DNA of 19,092 nt from an uncultured Bacillota bacterium (GCA_948907985.1 CAQWMM010000036.1:1-19092); one strand, 5' to 3'. Positions 1 to 6,367 are shown, counted from the first letter of the stretch. Made by a program: numbers and translations. The notes: generated by a model from the letters alone, not told the origin.

Positions 1-320
1 ATCAGCGGGTATTGTTCGGCCAGCAGGCGGCTGAAATATGCCCGGCAATCCTCCGGGCGGTATTCCTGCGGCGGCAGGCGGCGGATTTGCTCCGCTTTTG
101 CGGCAAGGCGCTGCTGGGCCTGCTGAATGTAGGCAGCGTGGCGGCTGACAAAATCGTCAATCTGCTTTGGGCTGATTTGGGGGTGGGCGGAAACGTAAAC
201 GCTGCCGTCCCGGTGGATACGCAGGTTCAGATTTTTTACCGCTTTGCGCTCCAACTGGTAGGCGACGCCCTGAACGCAGCGTTGGCTGATTGTTTGTTTT
301 TTTATGGTTTGTTTGTTCAT
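1..320 (-). CDS. YgjP-like (DUF45) metallopeptidase, N-terminal part, cut by the window edge
   Basis: Reading leftward from the ATG at 320, about 106 residues are open to the edge of the window. The visible part has the N-terminal beta-rich segment typical of the YgjP/DUF45 relatives of SprT and M48 zinc peptidases: a basic start (MNKQTIKKQ), then a LERKAVKNLNLRI stretch, then DGSVYVSAHP and QIDDFVSRH. The HExxH zinc site of this family lies further downstream and is outside the window, so catalytic competence cannot be judged. No Shine-Dalgarno sequence precedes the ATG. A perfect TATAAT box ends 6 bases upstream of it, which suggests a leaderless message. The gene is separated from its minus-strand upstream neighbour by a hairpin terminator, so it is probably transcribed alone. 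The family call comes from N-terminal similarity only. Confidence 0.72.
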   Translation of the reverse strand, partial: MNKQTIKKQTISQRCVQGVAYQLERKAVKNLNLRIHRDGSVYVSAHPQISPKQIDDFVSRHAAYIQQAQQRLAAKAEQIRRLPPQEYRPEDCRAYFSRLLAEQYPL

Positions 321-326
321 ATTATA

Positions 327-355
327 ATTATAGCGGTTAAACCCTTAAAATGCAA
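327..355 (-). promoter_or_regulatory. Promoter of the YgjP-like gene, placed for leaderless transcription
   Basis: On the minus strand TTGCAT (355-350) is followed after 17 bases by TATAAT (332-327). The expected start of transcription falls at or within a base or two of the ATG at 320, and no ribosome binding site lies between. The -10 is a perfect match and the -35 matches 3 of 6 positions. Confidence 0.5.
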
Positions 356-408
356 TCATTTTTTGGCCCCGGGCTTGCCGCTGCTGTTCAGCCCGTCCGA
401 TAAAGCCG

Positions 409-446
409 AAAAAAGCAGCTTTGCCAGGCCGGCAAAACTGCTTTTT
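409..446 (-). terminator. Rho-independent terminator after the MBL-like gene
   Basis: Inverted repeat with arms AAAAAGCAG/CTGCTTTTT and TTTGCC/GGCAAA around a short AGGCC loop. It begins 22 bases beyond the stop of the minus-strand gene and ends in a T run in that direction. The A run on the other side makes it potentially bidirectional. Confidence 0.8.
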
Positions 447-467
447 AAGGTAAGGCGTATGGACGTT

Positions 468-1259
468 TTAGTTGAAAAAGAAGCCGGCGGTCATATCCAG
501 ATAATTTTGGCCGCTGTATTGGGGATATTGCTTTTGCACCTCGGCCTTAAAGTTATCGGCGTTGGGGCTGGCGGCGGCAATTTTTTGCAGATTTTCCAGA
601 TAGGCGATTTTCTCTTCGGCGTCTTTCAAATCCTCCGGCGTGTAGTGCGAGGTTAAAATCAGCGAACAGCCTTTGGCGATATAGCCGCGCAGTTCCCCAA
701 TCATGGCCTGGGCATGGGCCGCGCCGGCCACGATCGAGTGGCAGTCATGCCCCAGCATATGAGTATAGACGGCGTTAATTTCCGGGATCTCTATATCATA
801 GGCGTCGGTGGTGGGTTTGATAACGAAGTCAATCCCGGCGATGTTGACCTGGCCGGCGGCCAGGGTGTTGGTGATTTGGTGCAAAGAGCTATCAAAGGCT
901 GCGCCGAAAGCCGCGCTGAAATTATCAATCAGGGCCTTGCCGCCGCCGTTTTCGCCGTATTCCCGGGCGTTGGGGGTGGCGTATTTGGCGGCCTCCGGCA
1001 TAAAGCTGCCGCCCGCGTCGTGATAGGCTATCAGCATGGCCTCAACCTCCAAATCCTGCAAATAGTCGGTCAATTCCTGATTGTTATCAAAAAAGCAGGG
1101 GGATTCAATAATCACCGCTTTACCGTTCTTTTCCAGAATAAATACTTCGTCGTTGATTAAATCGTTGGTCTGGTAGGCGTGCAGTTTGATTTCGCCAAAA
1201 TTATAAACGTGCATTTCGCCTTTATTCAGTTGCAGACTGGTAAATGTGTTCTTGTTCAT
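468..1259 (-). CDS. MBL-fold-like protein with a degenerate metal-binding motif
   Basis: A 263-residue soluble protein with no signal peptide. Its layout is that of a metallo-beta-lactamase-fold protein: an N-terminal beta stretch (HVYNFGEIKLHAYQT, then KNGKAVIIESP), a first-motif region near residues 76-84, and later histidine-containing stretches at MLGHDCHS (169-175) and TSHYTPED (203-210). Where the family normally has HxHxDH, this protein reads AYHDAGG: the Asp and the two Gly remain but most of the metal-binding His are gone. It may bind a different metal set, bind a ligand without hydrolysis, or act as a sensor. The start is well supported by AAAGGAG about 9 bases upstream. The gene is divergent from an HxlR regulator with palindromes between them, so it is the likely regulated target. 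The fold assignment is moderately sure; the substrate is unknown. Confidence 0.65.
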   Translation of the reverse strand: MNKNTFTSLQLNKGEMHVYNFGEIKLHAYQTNDLINDEVFILEKNGKAVIIESPCFFDNNQELTDYLQDLEVEAMLIAYHDAGGSFMPEAAKYATPNAREYGENGGGKALIDNFSAAFGAAFDSSLHQITNTLAAGQVNIAGIDFVIKPTTDAYDIEIPEINAVYTHMLGHDCHSIVAGAAHAQAMIGELRGYIAKGCSLILTSHYTPEDLKDAEEKIAYLENLQKIAAASPNADNFKAEVQKQYPQYSGQNYLDMTAGFFFN

Positions 1260-1319
1260 ATCAATCGCTCCTTTGCGTGCTTAAATTGGGTGAGCGGCCG
1301 CTCGTCTCTTTCTGTTGTT

Positions 1320-1348
1320 ATTATATATCGGCGGCGTTTGCTTGTAAA
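1320..1348 (-). promoter_or_regulatory. Sigma-A type promoter of the MBL-like gene
   Basis: On the minus strand TTTACA (1348-1343), 17-base spacer, TATAAT (1325-1320). The -10 is perfect and the -35 matches 5 of 6. The 5' UTR would be about 54 bases. The -35 overlaps the inverted repeat at 1345-1360. Confidence 0.72.
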
Positions 1349-1386
1349 GTACGCACTTTATTGTGGCCAGGTTACCCGCCGGTAAC
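1345..1386. promoter_or_regulatory. Two inverted repeats with 6-4-6 geometry between the divergent promoters
   Basis: TAAAGT-ACGC-ACTTTA (1345-1360) and GTTACC-CGCC-GGTAAC (1371-1386) are both perfect, with 6-base arms and 4-base centres. Their centres are 26 bases apart. The first overlaps the -35 of the MBL-like gene; the second ends just before the -35 of the HxlR gene. They are candidate operators. Which protein binds them is not shown by the sequence. Confidence 0.5.
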
Positions 1387-1388
1387 TA

Positions 1389-1417
1389 TTGACAGAGGGG
1401 CGGTGATATGTTAAAAT
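1389..1417 (+). promoter_or_regulatory. Promoter of the HxlR regulator gene
   Basis: Consensus TTGACA (1389-1394), 17-base spacer, TAAAAT (1412-1417). The expected transcription start falls inside the palindrome at 1417-1441, which fits negative autoregulation. Confidence 0.8.
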
Positions 1418-1441
1418 TTTAGTATCAAAAAGAAACTAAAA
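1417..1441. promoter_or_regulatory. Probable HxlR operator
   Basis: A 25-base inverted repeat with arms TTTTAGTATC (1417-1426) and GAAACTAAAA (1432-1441), 9 of 10 positions complementary, around an A5 centre. It starts at the last base of the -10 and covers the transcription start of the HxlR gene, a position typical for autorepression. HxlR-family dimers bind imperfect AT-rich palindromes of this size. Assignment to this protein is inference from position. Confidence 0.62.
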
Positions 1442-1456
1442 GTAAAGGAGATACCA

Positions 1457-1822
1457 ATGGAGATATATAATTTGGCGCCGCCGCTGCCGGCCTGCCCGGT
1501 GGAAACGACCCTGCTGTTGATTGGCAGCAAGTGGAAGGTGTTGATTTTGCGTGACTTGCTGAACGGCACCAGGCGTTTTGGCGAACTGAAAAAATCTATC
1601 GGCGGGGTTTCCCAAAAAGTACTGACTGCGCAGTTGCGGGATATGGAGGCCAGCGGCCTTTTGCGGCGGCAGGTTTATGCGGAGGTGCCGCCGCGGGTGG
1701 AATATTCTCTGACCGAGCTGGGGCAGAGCCTGCGGCCAATTCTTATGGCGATGAGCAGTTGGGGCGAGGAATACAAAACAATGCTGAAAGCGGAAAAGAG
1801 GAACGCGTTAAATGCCGGATAA
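1457..1822 (+). CDS. HxlR-family winged-helix transcriptional regulator
   Basis: A 121-residue protein made almost entirely of one HxlR (MarR-like) winged-helix domain. The hallmark Cys near the N-terminus is in PACPVETTLLLIGSKWKVLIL (Cys14), followed by RRFGELKKSIGGVSQKVLTAQLRDMEASGLL, the recognition helix region, and the wing VPPRVEYSLTELGQSL. The single N-terminal Cys is the redox- or electrophile-sensing residue in relatives such as YodB and HypR, so thiol sensing is plausible here. The start follows AAAGGAG by 7 bases. The gene is divergent from the MBL-like gene, with its own promoter and a palindrome over the transcription start. Its last 11 bases overlap the next gene, which is probably co-transcribed and translationally coupled. 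Confidence 0.93.
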   Translation: MEIYNLAPPLPACPVETTLLLIGSKWKVLILRDLLNGTRRFGELKKSIGGVSQKVLTAQLRDMEASGLLRRQVYAEVPPRVEYSLTELGQSLRPILMAMSSWGEEYKTMLKAEKRNALNAG

Positions 1823-2525
1823 TGCCATATCAAATACCACATATTATTTAATAGATTTTGAAAATATTAATGAAGACAACCTGTTGTGTCCGGACAGGCT
1901 GAACCAACAGGATCAGGTGCATATTTTTTCCACCCGGAACGTGCCCAAAATCAGCATTGAGGTTCTGGCCGCTTTCAATTCCTGCAAGCTGTTTTCGCAT
2001 ATCGTCTGCGCGGGCAAGCAGTCTTTGGATATGCATTTGGTGTCTTATCTGGGCTATTTGCTGGGCCAAAACGGCGGCGCGCCCTGTCGGTATGTAATCG
2101 TCAGCAACGACGCTGATTATGACAAAATTATTGCTTATTGGCAAAAACAAACGCAGCTTGATATTTCCCGCCGGGCGGGTTTGGCTGATAAGACGGCCAA
2201 AAGCGCCGCCGCCAAGCCGCTGTTGGCGAAAACCAGAAAAAAAAGCGCCCCTGCCGCCAGCGCTAAAAAAACGCCGGACAAGGGGCCGCTTAATAATAAG
2301 GAACAGTGCAGTAAAAAGGTTCAGCCGTCGTTGTCTAACGAGGTGCAGAGGGTTTTAAGCCAGGCCAATTATAACAGTGAGATTGTTAATGCCGTGGCGG
2401 CGCTCTGCGCCAAACATAGCAAAAAGAACAACGCCAAGCATAATATCTATCTGGCGGTGGTCGGCAAATACGGCCAAAAGCAGGGTTTGAGTATTTATAA
2501 TCAGATTAAAAAGCTAATTAATTAG
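1812..2525 (+). CDS. PIN/NYN-like nuclease-domain protein with Lys/Ala-rich linker and C-terminal helical domain
   Basis: A 237-residue protein. Residues 10-110 show a PIN-like fold with conserved acidic positions: LIDFENIN (Asp15, Glu17, Asn18), KQSLDMHLVSYLGYLL (Asp73) and VIVSNDADYDKI (Asp100, Asp102). These match the metal site of NYN/PIN_7-type RNases. Residues about 125-175 are a low-complexity Lys/Ala/Pro linker. The C-terminal 60 residues (SNEVQRVLSQANYN to the end) form a predicted helical module that could bind nucleic acid. The ATG lies inside the 3' end of the HxlR gene (11-base overlap) with AGAGG upstream, so the two are likely coupled. The RNA target is unknown. The PIN-like call is firm; the C-terminal role is a guess. 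Confidence 0.8.
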   Translation: MPDNAISNTTYYLIDFENINEDNLLCPDRLNQQDQVHIFSTRNVPKISIEVLAAFNSCKLFSHIVCAGKQSLDMHLVSYLGYLLGQNGGAPCRYVIVSNDADYDKIIAYWQKQTQLDISRRAGLADKTAKSAAAKPLLAKTRKKSAPAASAKKTPDKGPLNNKEQCSKKVQPSLSNEVQRVLSQANYNSEIVNAVAALCAKHSKKNNAKHNIYLAVVGKYGQKQGLSIYNQIKKLIN

Positions 2526-2528
2526 CTT
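2511..2528. repeat. Perfect 18-base palindrome spanning both convergent stop codons
   Basis: AAGCTAATT followed directly by its reverse complement AATTAGCTT. It contains the TAG stop of the PIN-like gene (2523-2525) and the TAA stop of bioF on the other strand (2518-2520), whose coding regions overlap by 8 bases. It is AT-rich with no T tail, so it is not a standard terminator. Confidence 0.75.
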
Positions 2529-3705
2529 GACTGATAGCCAGGGCGATGGCCCGGGCGGCCCGCGCTAGCTCCTCCCGGGTGTGGCTGGACATCAGGGCGG
2601 CGCGCAAAATGGCCTGACCGCGTTTAACGGTGGGGTAGCGGATGGCAGAGATAAAATAGCCGGCGGCTAACAGGTTTTCCGCCGCCTTAACCGCTTTGGC
2701 CTCGTCGCCGATCCGGATAGGGATAATGGCGGTTTGGTTTTGCGCGGGGATATGCCCGGCTAAACCCTCCTGCCGCAGGCATTGGCAGAACCAGCGCACA
2801 TTGTCCTGCAAGGCGGCTGTTCTTTGCGGTTCGCGTTCAATAATTCTTAGCGCGCACAAAGCGGCCGCCATAACGCCGGGCGCTAAAGAGGTGGAAAAAA
2901 TATAACTGCGGGTTTTGTTGCGCAGAAAATCAATCAGTTTTTGCGGGCCGCAGACGTAGCCGCCCTCCGCGCCCAGCGCTTTGCTCATGGTGCCCATTAA
3001 AATGTCGACCTGGCCGGGCAGGCCAAAATGTTCCTCCACACCATGGCCGGTGGAGCCGATTACGCCGGTGGCGTGCGCCTCGTCCAGCATGGTGAGCAGG
3101 TTATACTGCCTGGCAACTTGCAGCAGCTCCGGCAGGTTGACAATATCGCCGTCCATACTGAAAACCGCGTCGCTGACAATTAAGCCGTGGCCGCTGAACC
3201 GGGCGGCTTTTATTTTTTGCGCCAGATCCTGCATATCGTTGTGCCGGTAAATAACAGTTCGCGCCGGGCTTTGCCGGCAGCCGTCAATAATACTGGCATG
3301 GTTCAGTTCGTCGCTGAAAATAATATCGTCCGGGGAGGCGCAAAGCGCCGGGATTACGCCGGAGTTGGCGGCAAAGCCGGTGTTGAACGCAATGGCCGCC
3401 TCCCGTCCCTTAAAGCGCGCCAGTTCGCTTTCCAGCTGAATGTGGATGGCGCTGGTGCCGGTGGTCAGGCGCGAACCGCCGGAGCCTGCGCCATAGTTTT
3501 GCACCGCGGCGGAGGCTTTGGCCTTAACCTCGGTGTCGTTGCACATATCCAGATAGGCGTTGGAGGCCAACATCAGCATATCCCGCCCCTGCCAGCTGAC
3601 GTGGGCGCTTTGCGCGCCGTCCAGCACCTTTAAGGTGCGATATAAATTTTTGGCTTTCAGCCGCGCCAGTTCGTCGTCCAGCCACTGCCACTTATCAACG
3701 CTCAT
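2518..3705 (-). CDS. bioF: 8-amino-7-oxononanoate synthase (BioF)
   Basis: A 395-residue PLP enzyme of the alpha-oxoamine synthase family. It condenses pimeloyl-CoA with L-alanine, the first committed ring-forming step of biotin synthesis. Visible landmarks: GSGGSRLTTGTSAIH (residues 74-88), the cofactor-stacking His in SDELNHAS (His136), SDAVFSMDGD (178-187), the DEAH segment (208-211), and the Schiff-base lysine in GTMSKALGAEGG (Lys242). The fold is shared with glycine C-acetyltransferase (Kbl), but the partner gene bioW makes BioF the right reading. The frame stays open further upstream, but the start at 3705 has a GGAGG site and overlaps the bioW stop as ATGA, so the two are translationally coupled. 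The 3' end overlaps the convergent PIN-like gene by 8 bases. Confidence 0.93.
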   Translation of the reverse strand: MSVDKWQWLDDELARLKAKNLYRTLKVLDGAQSAHVSWQGRDMLMLASNAYLDMCNDTEVKAKASAAVQNYGAGSGGSRLTTGTSAIHIQLESELARFKGREAAIAFNTGFAANSGVIPALCASPDDIIFSDELNHASIIDGCRQSPARTVIYRHNDMQDLAQKIKAARFSGHGLIVSDAVFSMDGDIVNLPELLQVARQYNLLTMLDEAHATGVIGSTGHGVEEHFGLPGQVDILMGTMSKALGAEGGYVCGPQKLIDFLRNKTRSYIFSTSLAPGVMAAALCALRIIEREPQRTAALQDNVRWFCQCLRQEGLAGHIPAQNQTAIIPIRIGDEAKAVKAAENLLAAGYFISAIRYPTVKRGQAILRAALMSSHTREELARAARAIALAISQAN

Positions 3706-4454
3706 ATTTTTATCTCCTCCGGCATTTTTACCAACACCTTTTGCTGCTGCAAATAATTTATGCAGTCCGCCAGTTCTTCCTGATTGCCCCGGAAAAGAAA
3801 AATCCGTCCGCCGTCCGGGCTGCCCAGCGGTTTGAGGGTGGTCAGGCGCACATAGCCAATTTCCCGGCTGGCAATATAGCCGGTAACGTAGTCCGGATCG
3901 TCGGATATGCACAGCTCGGCCAGAATGTTGGGGTGGTGCGCCACCTTGGTGGCCAGCACCAGGGCCTCGTTGAAGTGATTTTTGCCGCTGTTTGGCTGCC
4001 CAGGGCGGGGTTCGGCCGGGCAAGCGTCCATATAGGTTGCGCGCACGCCGCGCTCCGGGTTCGGCTCCAGCCTTTGCAGGGTGTTGGCGTGCAGCAGCAT
4101 GGCCCCGCGCATGGCGTAGCTTTGCTGCCAGATTTGCAGAATTTTGTCAATATGCGCCAAATTCATCCGCTGCATAATTTCGCGCACCGCCGCCATACCC
4201 TCCTCCGGCGTGGCGGTGGTGATGGTGCGCACCGGCAGCGCCGGCAGGGTTAAAATTTCTTCCGGACAGACGGCCTCGATCTTCAGGTTGATAAAATCTG
4301 GTTTGCCCTTGCTGTGGCGCAGGGCGCGCTGCAAAAGCTGGTTGCAGCAGTCCGGCAGTTCTTCTTCGGTGATTATTCTTTCTGCGCCGGAAATGTGGGC
4401 GTTCTGTTGCGAGGCGCGCATTTTCAGGCTATATAGCTGTGGATTCCCGATCAT
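3702..4454 (-). CDS. bioW: 6-carboxyhexanoate-CoA ligase (pimeloyl-CoA synthetase, BioW)
   Basis: A 250-residue soluble enzyme that activates free pimelate with ATP and CoA to pimeloyl-CoA, feeding BioF. It follows the Bacillus BioW pattern closely along its whole length: YSLKMRAS, HISGAERII, SKGKPDFI, a PALPV segment, RGVRATYMD, EALVLATKVAHHPNILAELCISDDPDYVTGYIA, and a C-terminal DGGRIFLF. The length is normal for the family. The start at 4454 is preceded by AAAGGCGG and overlaps the upstream membrane-protein gene by 26 bases; the end overlaps bioF as ATGA. The order membrane protein, bioW, bioF implies one operon. BioW means this organism can make biotin from free pimelate without needing the BioC/BioH route for this step. 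Confidence 0.95.
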   Translation of the reverse strand: MIGNPQLYSLKMRASQQNAHISGAERIITEEELPDCCNQLLQRALRHSKGKPDFINLKIEAVCPEEILTLPALPVRTITTATPEEGMAAVREIMQRMNLAHIDKILQIWQQSYAMRGAMLLHANTLQRLEPNPERGVRATYMDACPAEPRPGQPNSGKNHFNEALVLATKVAHHPNILAELCISDDPDYVTGYIASREIGYVRLTTLKPLGSPDGGRIFLFRGNQEELADCINYLQQQKVLVKMPEEIKI

Positions 4455-4974
4455 TGGACAGGCCGCCTTTCATAAATTTTTTCAGTTGATTTTGCGGGGC
4501 TGGCAGTTCGCCGTAAAGGAGCAGAGTCAGTCGTTTCATCAAAGGGTAAAGCAACAGCGCGCCAACCGCCGTGTAGGCCATGCCCGGCAGCGCCGCCGCC
4601 AGCAGGGGCAGGGGAGAAACCCCCAGCATGGGCGCCAGCGCCAACCTCCCGGAGGCGGTCCCCAGCGGGCCGGCCAACAGCAGCGTAAACGGGTTGCTGC
4701 CCAACAGCGAGATAAAGCCGCCGGCCACGATGCGGAACACCATTGCCACCGTGATATTGATGATTGTGTGGGTGCCCAGCATAAAGTTGATCAGGCTGGC
4801 CAGTATCCCGATTTTGAAATACATTTTAAAACCAAAGCAGGCGGCCAGGCAAACCGCAAAAGGCGCAGAGAGCTGAAACTCGGTGCCGGGCAGCAGCCCC
4901 GGCAGCTTGAAAGTGCCCAGAATTGCCAGTATGGCGGCCAGCAGCGCGCCGCAGGTCAGATTTTTGATCTTCAT
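4429..4974 (-). CDS. Integral membrane protein resembling an ECF-transporter S component, biotin operon
   Basis: A 181-residue, strongly hydrophobic protein with about five or six membrane spans. Its size and layout fit S components of energy-coupling-factor importers: a first helix (LLAAILAILGTF), then PGTEFQLSAPFAVCLAACFGFKMY, which sits where BioY has its conserved Pro-Val-Pro-Thr-Gln region, further helices, and a basic tail. The classical BioY signature is not recognisable, so I do not call it bioY. As first gene of the bioW-bioF operon and downstream of a BirA-type operator, it is probably a transporter for biotin or for the pathway substrate pimelate. A GGAAAGG site lies about 11 bases before the ATG. 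No ECF ATPase or T component is in the window. Confidence 0.58.
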   Translation of the reverse strand: MKIKNLTCGALLAAILAILGTFKLPGLLPGTEFQLSAPFAVCLAACFGFKMYFKIGILASLINFMLGTHTIINITVAMVFRIVAGGFISLLGSNPFTLLLAGPLGTASGRLALAPMLGVSPLPLLAAALPGMAYTAVGALLLYPLMKRLTLLLYGELPAPQNQLKKFMKGGLSNDRESTAI

Positions 4975-5025
4975 AAGAGTTTACTTTCCTTTCCGTTTTT
5001 CTTTTACAATTCGCTTTTGATATAT

Positions 5026-5054
5026 ATTTTAACAGCAAACGGAAAAATTGTCAA
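5026..5054 (-). promoter_or_regulatory. Promoter of the biotin operon
   Basis: On the minus strand consensus TTGACA (5054-5049), 17-base spacer, TAAAAT (5031-5026). The BirA-type operator lies immediately upstream of the -35. A second, weaker -10 (TATACT, 5059-5054) could pair with TTGTAA-like bases inside the operator at a short spacing. Confidence 0.72.
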
Positions 5055-5060
5055 GTATAT

Positions 5061-5093
5061 TTGTTAACACAAGTTTACAATATTGGTAAACAT
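5061..5093. promoter_or_regulatory. BirA-type biotin operator
   Basis: TTGTTAACA (5061-5069), 15 bases, GGTAAACAT (5085-5093). The halves are inverted and the spacing matches the known BirA sites, where TTGTTAAC/GTTAACAA or TTGTAAAC/GTTTACAA halves are separated by about 15 bases. It is positioned just upstream of the bio operon -35 and between the two divergent genes. Biotinoyl-AMP-loaded BirA is the expected binder. Confidence 0.75.
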
Positions 5094-5115
5094 ATAAAAA
5101 CAAAACCACTTGTCA

Positions 5116-5155
5116 GGCAAAAAATATTTTATTTTGCCGCAGAATATGTTATAAT
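5116..5155 (+). promoter_or_regulatory. Extended -10 promoter of the permease gene, preceded by an inverted repeat
   Basis: TGTTATAAT (5147-5155) is an extended -10 with no good -35. Where the -35 should be there is an inverted repeat, GGCAAAA (5116-5122) and TTTTGCC (5132-5138). That repeat could be an activator or repressor site. Confidence 0.55.
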
Positions 5156-5197
5156 TACACACCGTGATAAAAAATCATTGGCGTTGTGGGAGAAATT

Positions 5198-6343
5198 ATG
5201 AAAGATAAGATTATTGGTTTTTGCAAACGGGAAACCGTGTTATGCGCCGCCGCGGCGCTGGCGCTGCTTTCAATGCTTTTTGTCCGGCCGGATGCGGAAT
5301 ACCTGGCCTATGTCGATTTTCGGACGCTGGTCATTTTATTTTGCCTGATGGCGGTTATGGCGGCGTTGCAGGGTACGGGGCTTTTTCAATGGGTTGCGCA
5401 GCAGCTGTTGGGGCGGGTGCGGAAAGTCTGGCAGCTGATTTTAGGCCTGGTGCTGCTGTGCTTTTTTTCGGCCATGCTGGTTACCAACGACGTGGCGCTG
5501 ATAACCTTTGTGCCGTTTACCTTTATTATTCTGCGGCTGATTGGCAAAAAGGCCCAAAAGCGCCTGCTCATTCCCATTGTGGCGCTGCAAACTGTCGCCG
5601 CCAATTTGGGCAGTATGCTGACGCCCATTGGCAATCCGCAAAATCTGTATCTATATGGTAAATCCGGCATGACGCTGGGGGAGTTTGTGCTGCTGACGCT
5701 GCCCTATACCGTTTTGGCGCTGTTGGCTGTTGTAATATGGAGCCTTGCCAAATCCAGAATATATCACGCCGGGCTGGAAATTTCTATTGCGGGCAGGGCG
5801 GCCATATCCGCCGCACCCGGCCAGCTGCTGGTTTATGGCGTTTTGTTTGGGCTGAACCTGCTGACGGTGGCCAGGGTTACGTCCTGCTGGCTGACTTTGG
5901 CCTTTACCATAGGCGGGCTGTTGTTGGCGGATAAGGGGGCCTTTCGGCGTGTGGATTATAGTTTGCTGCTGACCTTTGTTGGTTTTTTTATCTTTATTGG
6001 CAATGTTGGCCGGTTGCCGGTTCTGCATCAGTTTTTACAGCAGATAGTGTTTAATCATGAACTGCTGGCGGCGGTGCTGGTCAGCCAATTTATCAGCAAT
6101 GTCCCGGCGGCGCTTTTGCTCTCCGGCTTTACCAGCAACTACCCCGCCTTGATTATCGGCGTCAACTTCGGCGGTCTGGGGACGCTGATTGCCTCAATGG
6201 CCAGTCTGATTTCCTATAAACTGGTGGCGCGGGAGAACAGCAAAATTAAGGGCGCTTATTTTAGATATTTCACGCTGATTAATATTTGCTTTTTGGCGTT
6301 TTTGCTGGCCTTTGCTCTGTTGCTGAAAGAGTTGTTGGCATAA
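5198..6343 (+). CDS. SLC13 / ArsB-NhaD (CitMHS-type) permease
   Basis: A 381-residue inner-membrane transporter with about ten to eleven predicted spans. It has the two re-entrant signature regions of the ion transporter superfamily: TNDVALITFVPFTF in the first half with PIGNPQNLYLYG just after it, and QFISNVPAALLLSGF with GVNFGGLGTLIASMASLIS in the second half. Such proteins carry anions, often di- or tricarboxylates, or act as cation antiporters, so the substrate cannot be read from sequence. A GTG at 5186 is in frame, but GGGAG lies 6-7 bases before the ATG at 5198, so I use 5198. It is divergent from the biotin operon across a BirA-type operator, which raises pimelate as a candidate substrate. 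A hairpin terminator follows the stop. Confidence 0.85.
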   Translation: MKDKIIGFCKRETVLCAAAALALLSMLFVRPDAEYLAYVDFRTLVILFCLMAVMAALQGTGLFQWVAQQLLGRVRKVWQLILGLVLLCFFSAMLVTNDVALITFVPFTFIILRLIGKKAQKRLLIPIVALQTVAANLGSMLTPIGNPQNLYLYGKSGMTLGEFVLLTLPYTVLALLAVVIWSLAKSRIYHAGLEISIAGRAAISAAPGQLLVYGVLFGLNLLTVARVTSCWLTLAFTIGGLLLADKGAFRRVDYSLLLTFVGFFIFIGNVGRLPVLHQFLQQIVFNHELLAAVLVSQFISNVPAALLLSGFTSNYPALIIGVNFGGLGTLIASMASLISYKLVARENSKIKGAYFRYFTLINICFLAFLLAFALLLKELLA

Positions 6344-6367
6344 TTTTAATGAGCCTGGTTTTTAGCG

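Noticed and set aside
12..656. Plus-strand open frame of 214 codons at the left edge
   Set aside because: It is antisense to the YgjP-like and MBL-like genes and crosses the terminator at 409-446.
3706..4023. Upstream extension of the bioF reading frame by 106 residues
   Set aside because: It overlaps bioW in another frame, its sequence is low in family-like features, and GGAGG plus the ATGA overlap fix the start at 3705.
5651..6028. Gln/Asn-rich minus-strand frame inside the permease gene
   Set aside because: It is a shadow of a GC-rich membrane-protein gene; the plus-strand frame has clear permease motifs.
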